Shown here: positions 59,411 to 64,000 of the stretch, piece after piece
How the letters are laid out: every line of letters starts with the position of its first letter
How positions within the stretch are numbered: the stretch's first letter is position 1
Origin: Tubulanus polymorphus
Taxonomy: Eukaryota > Nemertea > Palaeonemertea > Tubulaniformes > Tubulanidae
Reading direction: 5' to 3'
NCBI RefSeq assembly: GCF_964204645.1
Contig: NC_134025.1
Location: 26,194,001 to 26,258,000 of the forward strand
DNA: 64,000 nucleotides
Position numbers and translations under genes: made by a program
The notes under the pieces: generated by a model
What the model was told of the DNA's origin: nothing
Database searches by the model: none
The model's input: the letters and a program-made list of their open reading frames with translations, nothing else

Positions 59411-62146
59411 TGCAAATTGTCTCGCTATTCGGAACTCATTTTGAAATCTGTCGCTCTACTATCGACGTTTGCCAAATCCTATTGAATAGCGAATTAACAA
59501 CGAACAGTATTGCTGTTGGAAACACACGTCTTTACAGACCTTACTGAAAGTCGTCCATGCGTGATGAAATAATATGTCACATATGTACGTACGTCATATA
59601 AAACTGGTTGAGTGTTTGCAGTGTGGTATTTTTACGGGACAAGTTTATCACGCATATTGAATATAAGTACGGTTCGTGTTTATATATCGTGCATCGATTC
59701 CCTGATACATCTCCAGGAAGATACGACCTGTCCGTAATCAATGTTCGTAATTGATACGAAATTTCAATTTCCCTAATCTACGTCACGTATAGATAGTACT
59801 TTCACATTCGTAATCAATTTGAAATTACTACAAAACCTGGGGAATAGAAGCATAACTTCAGAATATTCTTCCATGCTTAATGAATAAAATTAATTAATTG
59901 ATAAATTAAGGTGCTTAATGAATAAGTGTCGTTGTGGGGTGTAATGGGATATGTAATTATTCAAAATAACGTTGCAACGCAATACGAGCGCATGACAACA
60001 AGAAGTTACAGGAATTGACGACCTGAGTTCATGCGTAAACTTCCACCGGGTTTTAACTTAAGTTAGAAGCACAAGCAACCTAACAAGTCCATCGAGGTGT
60101 TCAGACGTTTGTCTCCAGTCGAAAAAAGTAGTCGGCGAAACCGACACAGGAACCACTTTTTCAACTGCGTTGATATTTTTGGATGTTTCGACGGAAAAAT
60201 TAAACATTTAGATATAGCAAAGCAGCGTAAACAGGTTTCCTGCATTGCTGGTTTAAATGTCGTATTAGAGAGCGCACAAAGATTTCGTCGAAATTTATTT
60301 TTATCTTTGTATTTTATCAGTTAATAACATTATAAATACGGCTATTTAGATGCAACGGTCAAACACAAATACTGCATATGTGGATCCGCAAAGCTTGAGG
60401 AAACGCACGATGTAAAATACGGACCGATGGATAGATTTGATCTATGTTTGCACAGATAAAGCAAATATGTTTTACAGTGGCAGCTGAAATATCAACAGGT
60501 CCGACGAGCTTCTAGGATTAAAGAATCTACTGGCCCGATTAGAAATCCCTGGCCTCGGGCATGGCTAGCACCGTAACGACCGTAAGACTAGACGCCAACC
60601 GTTGTTTTGCAGACATAATGTAAATCGATGGAATTCTTCAGCCCAGCAATTTAAGACAGATAGCTATATGCAAAATGATAAAACAGACAAATATATTTTT
60701 TCATCACATTATTACTGCTGTACAAAATCATACAAATTCAATATAAGTCTGATATCAATTCAGCTGTGACCTGATGCACCTTCCAAACCATGAATTTTTA
60801 ACAAAACAATTGCTTCAAGCAATTATCAGAGATTCAACTTTGAATTCATTCAAATATAACAACTGTTCTGAATCCGAAGACCTCATCCTTTTTGGTCACT
60901 TCAGGTCATCACTCGCCTTTAATTTTATACTTCATTCAATCTTATACAAGAAAAATGATTTTTTTGTCAATAAATACATATTATTAGCTTAAATTGATTA
61001 TTTCTTTAACATTGTGTGCAGCAAAAGAGTGTATTTCGTGGATTCAAAGTGAAATTATTATCATGATTGAGATTAACGTATTCAAGAATGCCCATCTTAG
61101 CATTCAGCACCAGACAATTTTTCGTATCAGTTCGAAACCGACTAAGTATTAACAGTTACACAGTTATACTATACACATATGACTGAAACATAGATAATTT
61201 TCATAATGCTGTACTGGTTAGTTTAACATGCAAGAATACACGCGCAAGAAAAATATCATTTACAAACAGTTTAATGTAAAAAGACATGGAGTACAAAGAG
61301 TAAGAATAGAAAATATAATACGATGTATAAAGAATAGCGTAAACTACATGAAGCTACTGACGAAGTCACTAAGACATTTTACATTTTACTAAAACAGTTG
61401 AGTGAGTATAGTTGAAATAAGCCAAAAGTAGATAATGGTTAACAATTTAATCTTTTATCAAAACATAGAATCGTATGTTATCAAGTCAATCTTTATATCG
61501 ACTAATAATACATGCTTCTAGAATAATTTATAGTTCTAGTTTAAACAGATGCACAGTTACAATGAAGAAGGATAGGATAAGAGCAGTTGACAAAATCATC
61601 AGATCCCCTGATCGTCCAATTCAATGCGAAAGCACCAATGAATCAGTTATCACAAACAAATTAAGTAGAAAGGGTGCACGCATATAAGCAGATACTGCGA
61701 GAGACAGTCAAAACACATTCACTCAGTGTGCACTGTCACTATCTGATCTTCTGAGTCAGTTACGGTACCCTAAAGCTTGAAAGTAAAGTAACTTAGACTA
61801 AACTCGATATCAGTTTCAATTCGAAAATTGGAAACTCTGCTACAATGTAAAATACGTGATAAATTGACTCTTTCAAAAGTTTAATACAATAACAGAAACT
61901 GGTCAGAATCAACAAAATTATACTCGATATATTATGAATATAGCCAATGAGATTAGATAAATATATATAACCTTTTACATCTTTAAAATACATTGGATAT
62001 TGTTACTTTGTTTAGATAATAGTGGCAACAATGAAATCATTATATAAGGATAGGCATAGAATATCTAACTCGCTACTGACAAATAGCAATACAATATCAA
62101 CTGAGATTCTAAATATCTATGAAAGCCTAAAATATAAAATGGCCTC
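59411..62146. other. Spacer between the ankyrin and anoctamin genes
   Basis: No exon recognised on either strand. It should include the ankyrin gene's promoter just above 59410 and the anoctamin 3' UTR just below 62147. The short frames at 60.0-60.3 and 60.8-61.0 kb show no protein-like pattern. Confidence 0.4.
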
Positions 62147-63791
62147 CTACAAATGAGCACTTCGCACTTTCCGGCTTTCAATTTCGTATATTGCTTCCTT
62201 CGCGATGTAATTCTCACGCAGCATTTGGTCCTTGACGGAGCGCGGAACGTCGGGGATGAGTACGTTCAATAACCACGTCAACAGGATAACCACGTGCTGC
62301 AAGTGATGAAAAAACCGTTGCAAAAAACTAATTCCTGTCATGAAAACGAGGTACTACGGTGTTATTTATCTATCTTACCTCGAAAACAATGACAAAGCTG
62401 ATGCGTGCTGCAAATATGTGCCAATACGTCAGTGTGAACTCGTATTCATTAGGGGTGTCAGGTGCTGATCTATAATCCCGATACCTGAAACAAATATTAC
62501 ATCATCAGTACTTTAATTCGCTAGTGATCCGATTCAATTAAGCATCATATAGATAACTGAGAACTTACCTGCAGTAGGTAATGTTAGCATAATCACCAAT
62601 AATAGATGGTTCGGGATTGCTTGAACTCTGAAAATCTGCCACTTTAAATGTAGATAGAGAGCTGTTTATGTAACCAGTGAGGGTATCTTCGTTAGTCATC
62701 TTGTAAACCATTTTCGGTATGAAGTCAGATGTGAAAGCGATGATAAATGCCTGCAAAGTTTAGGAATCATTTTTAGAAAGTATGCATTCCAAAAAAAAAA
62801 GAAAAGAACAGAGAATTGGTTCACGATCAACTTACATTACTGATAACCGCAATTCTTGAGACAGCCAACAGTATGCTGTACCATATTCCGATATCTTGAC
62901 CTCTTTGCGCCATTGGTCGACGCCATTGAGTAGTGAATTTGTACGCGTCCACTCTGATCTCGATTACGTTATTGATCAATGCGAATAGAGGTGCCAGCGG
63001 GAAAGCAGCCACAAAGATCGTCACAAAGCCATACTGGATTACTGAAATATGAGATACAATTTCAAAATAGCCATTGGGCTGGGAAATCATTTGATGCTGG
63101 TCTCATCAATCCAGGTTTTGAATATAATGTTCACACATTCTATAGGACATTCTAAATTTAGTCCGTTCCAAGCATTCACACTAGCCCATTCTAAATTGGT
63201 CCATTCCACTTAAGAACAAACCGATTTAGACTGTCCAAAAGTCTGATCCAGGGCATACTAAATTCTAGTCAGTTCTAATTTATTCCGTTTGAGGTAAGAA
63301 CCAAATGAGAATAACTAGAACTAACTAGCAATAGTGTGAATCCGGCCTTGTTGCGCAAACGAACTAAACATAAAAAATTTTACCCATTTCTAGATATTCC
63401 TCAAATAAGCCTGTATTTGCCATTGTGTCCAGATCATAATCCTGTTCCCAACGTGTATAAACACTCATTTCATGTTTTTCTTGTTTTCTAGCTGCCCTAG
63501 ACAGCCACCAATTCTTGATTTTCCTGAGAAAATAATGTTGTCGATATGATAATTTTTCCAGATGATAGAATAAACATCAAATGTATATTCAGTAAGTTTG
63601 GTTTGTTCTCAGTTGTTTTTACTGATTGACAATTCAAAAGTCCCCAGAAAACTGAAACTTCTGTAATCACTTCATAATGAAGGACAAACTTACGGCAGCA
63701 TGATTTCTTTGAAGTTATTAATGCCCTGTTTGCCAACCATGGTAACTCCAAGTTGAATACACAGTTCAATCAGACAACCAGCTGGATCACA
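62147..63791 (-). CDS. Anoctamin (TMEM16) family protein, C-terminal six exons
   Basis: Minus-strand exons 63791-63694, 63523-63384, 63041-62836, 62750-62569, 62484-62379 and 62296-62147 join in frame to 293 residues and a stop. They cover the C-terminal half of the membrane domain: [125 protein letters not shown] and the end [20 protein letters not shown]. The six acidic/Asn Ca2+ ligands known from mouse TMEM16A helices 6-8 have counterparts here (N and E in NNFKE, two E in EEYLEM, E and D in EIRVD). Anoctamins are Ca2+-activated chloride channels or lipid scramblases; which applies cannot be read from this part. The subfamily is unsettled (resembles ANO4/5 in some blocks, ANO7 at the end). 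The 5' exons lie beyond 64000. Confidence 0.93.
63110..63350. repeat. Repeat-like segment in an anoctamin intron
   Basis: The segment is bounded by ATGTTCACAC and AGTGTGAAT and contains serial variants of CATTCTAAATT, AGTCCGTTCC and TGGTCCATTCC. Related motifs (GGTCCGTTCTAAATT) occur at 13621-13690, also near GTGTGAAC. It is probably a degraded transposable element. Confidence 0.4.
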
Positions 63792-64000
63792 CTGTAATAA
63801 AAGTCAAATCATGCTGTAACTATTACATACATGCTTCTTCAAATCATTTATCACCAAGATCATTACCAATCAACAGTTCATTATGAAATTCGCAGAGAAA
63901 AGCATTCATATTAGTAAATTTTTATACAGAAATTGAACAATTACAACATGCATTGAGATTGACTAGCAATGGAATGACGTGGTAAATATACAAGTAATAT
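63792..64000. other. Anoctamin intron, runs off the window
   Basis: The acceptor (ATTACAG on the minus strand) of the 63791 exon lies here. No further exon is visible before the window edge. Confidence 0.6.

Noticed and set aside
59026-59547. Plus-strand 173-codon open frame overlapping the ankyrin gene
   Set aside because: It is antisense to well-formed ankyrin repeats and has no recognisable pattern of its own.
1-64000. CRISPR array, bacterial operon, phage or integrated virus
   Set aside because: Regularly spaced identical repeats, operon-like packed genes and viral protein patterns are all absent; the genes are intron-bearing animal genes.

Overview
The window is animal nuclear DNA. Nearly every gene is split by GT-AG introns, the sequence is AT-rich, and the recognisable proteins are animal ones: ASCC3, SH3BGRL3, VPS13 and an anoctamin. 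A GT92 glycosyltransferase, an SUEL-type (rhamnose-binding-like) lectin joined to a CUB domain, and many short hairpin transposons suggest a marine invertebrate. A lophotrochozoan such as a mollusc, annelid or brachiopod is my guess, but nothing here fixes the phylum.

Layout. 1-3.4 kb: an intronless GT92 gene (+) behind a diverged tandem repeat. 4.1-18.7 kb: the 3' third of ASCC3 (+; 13 exons, 609 residues), with its two exon blocks separated by an 11-kb intron. That intron holds two antisense genes. One is a complete six-exon gene for a type I membrane protein with SUEL lectin and CUB domains (6.6-10.3 kb). The other is a 5'-incomplete gene for a type I membrane protein with a Ser/Thr-rich stalk and three YxN motifs in its tail (14.0-15.6 kb). 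20.9-23.9 kb: a complete three-exon SH3BGRL3 homologue (-), convergent with ASCC3. 24-29.8 kb: spacer with several hairpin elements. 29.9-54.4 kb: a complete VPS13 gene of the A/C type (+), nearly 80 exons and about 3,500 residues, with a candidate 12-nt microexon near its 3' end. 54.4-58.3 kb: spacer with AT microsatellites. 58.3-59.4 kb: an intronless ankyrin-repeat gene (-) ending in a CaaX box. 59.4-62.1 kb: spacer. 62.1-63.8 kb: the last six exons of an anoctamin/TMEM16 gene (-), whose 5' part lies beyond the right edge.

The genes do not form one pathway. ASCC3 is a helicase of the ASCC complex (alkylation repair and ribosome quality control). VPS13 is a bridge-like lipid transfer protein at membrane contacts. 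The anoctamin is a Ca2+-regulated channel or scramblase. GT92 acts in the Golgi. The most novel parts are the two antisense membrane-protein genes inside the ASCC3 intron, the CaaX-tailed ankyrin protein and the VPS13 microexon. Exon boundaries were set by eye from splice sites, reading frame and remembered family similarity, with no transcript or database search.
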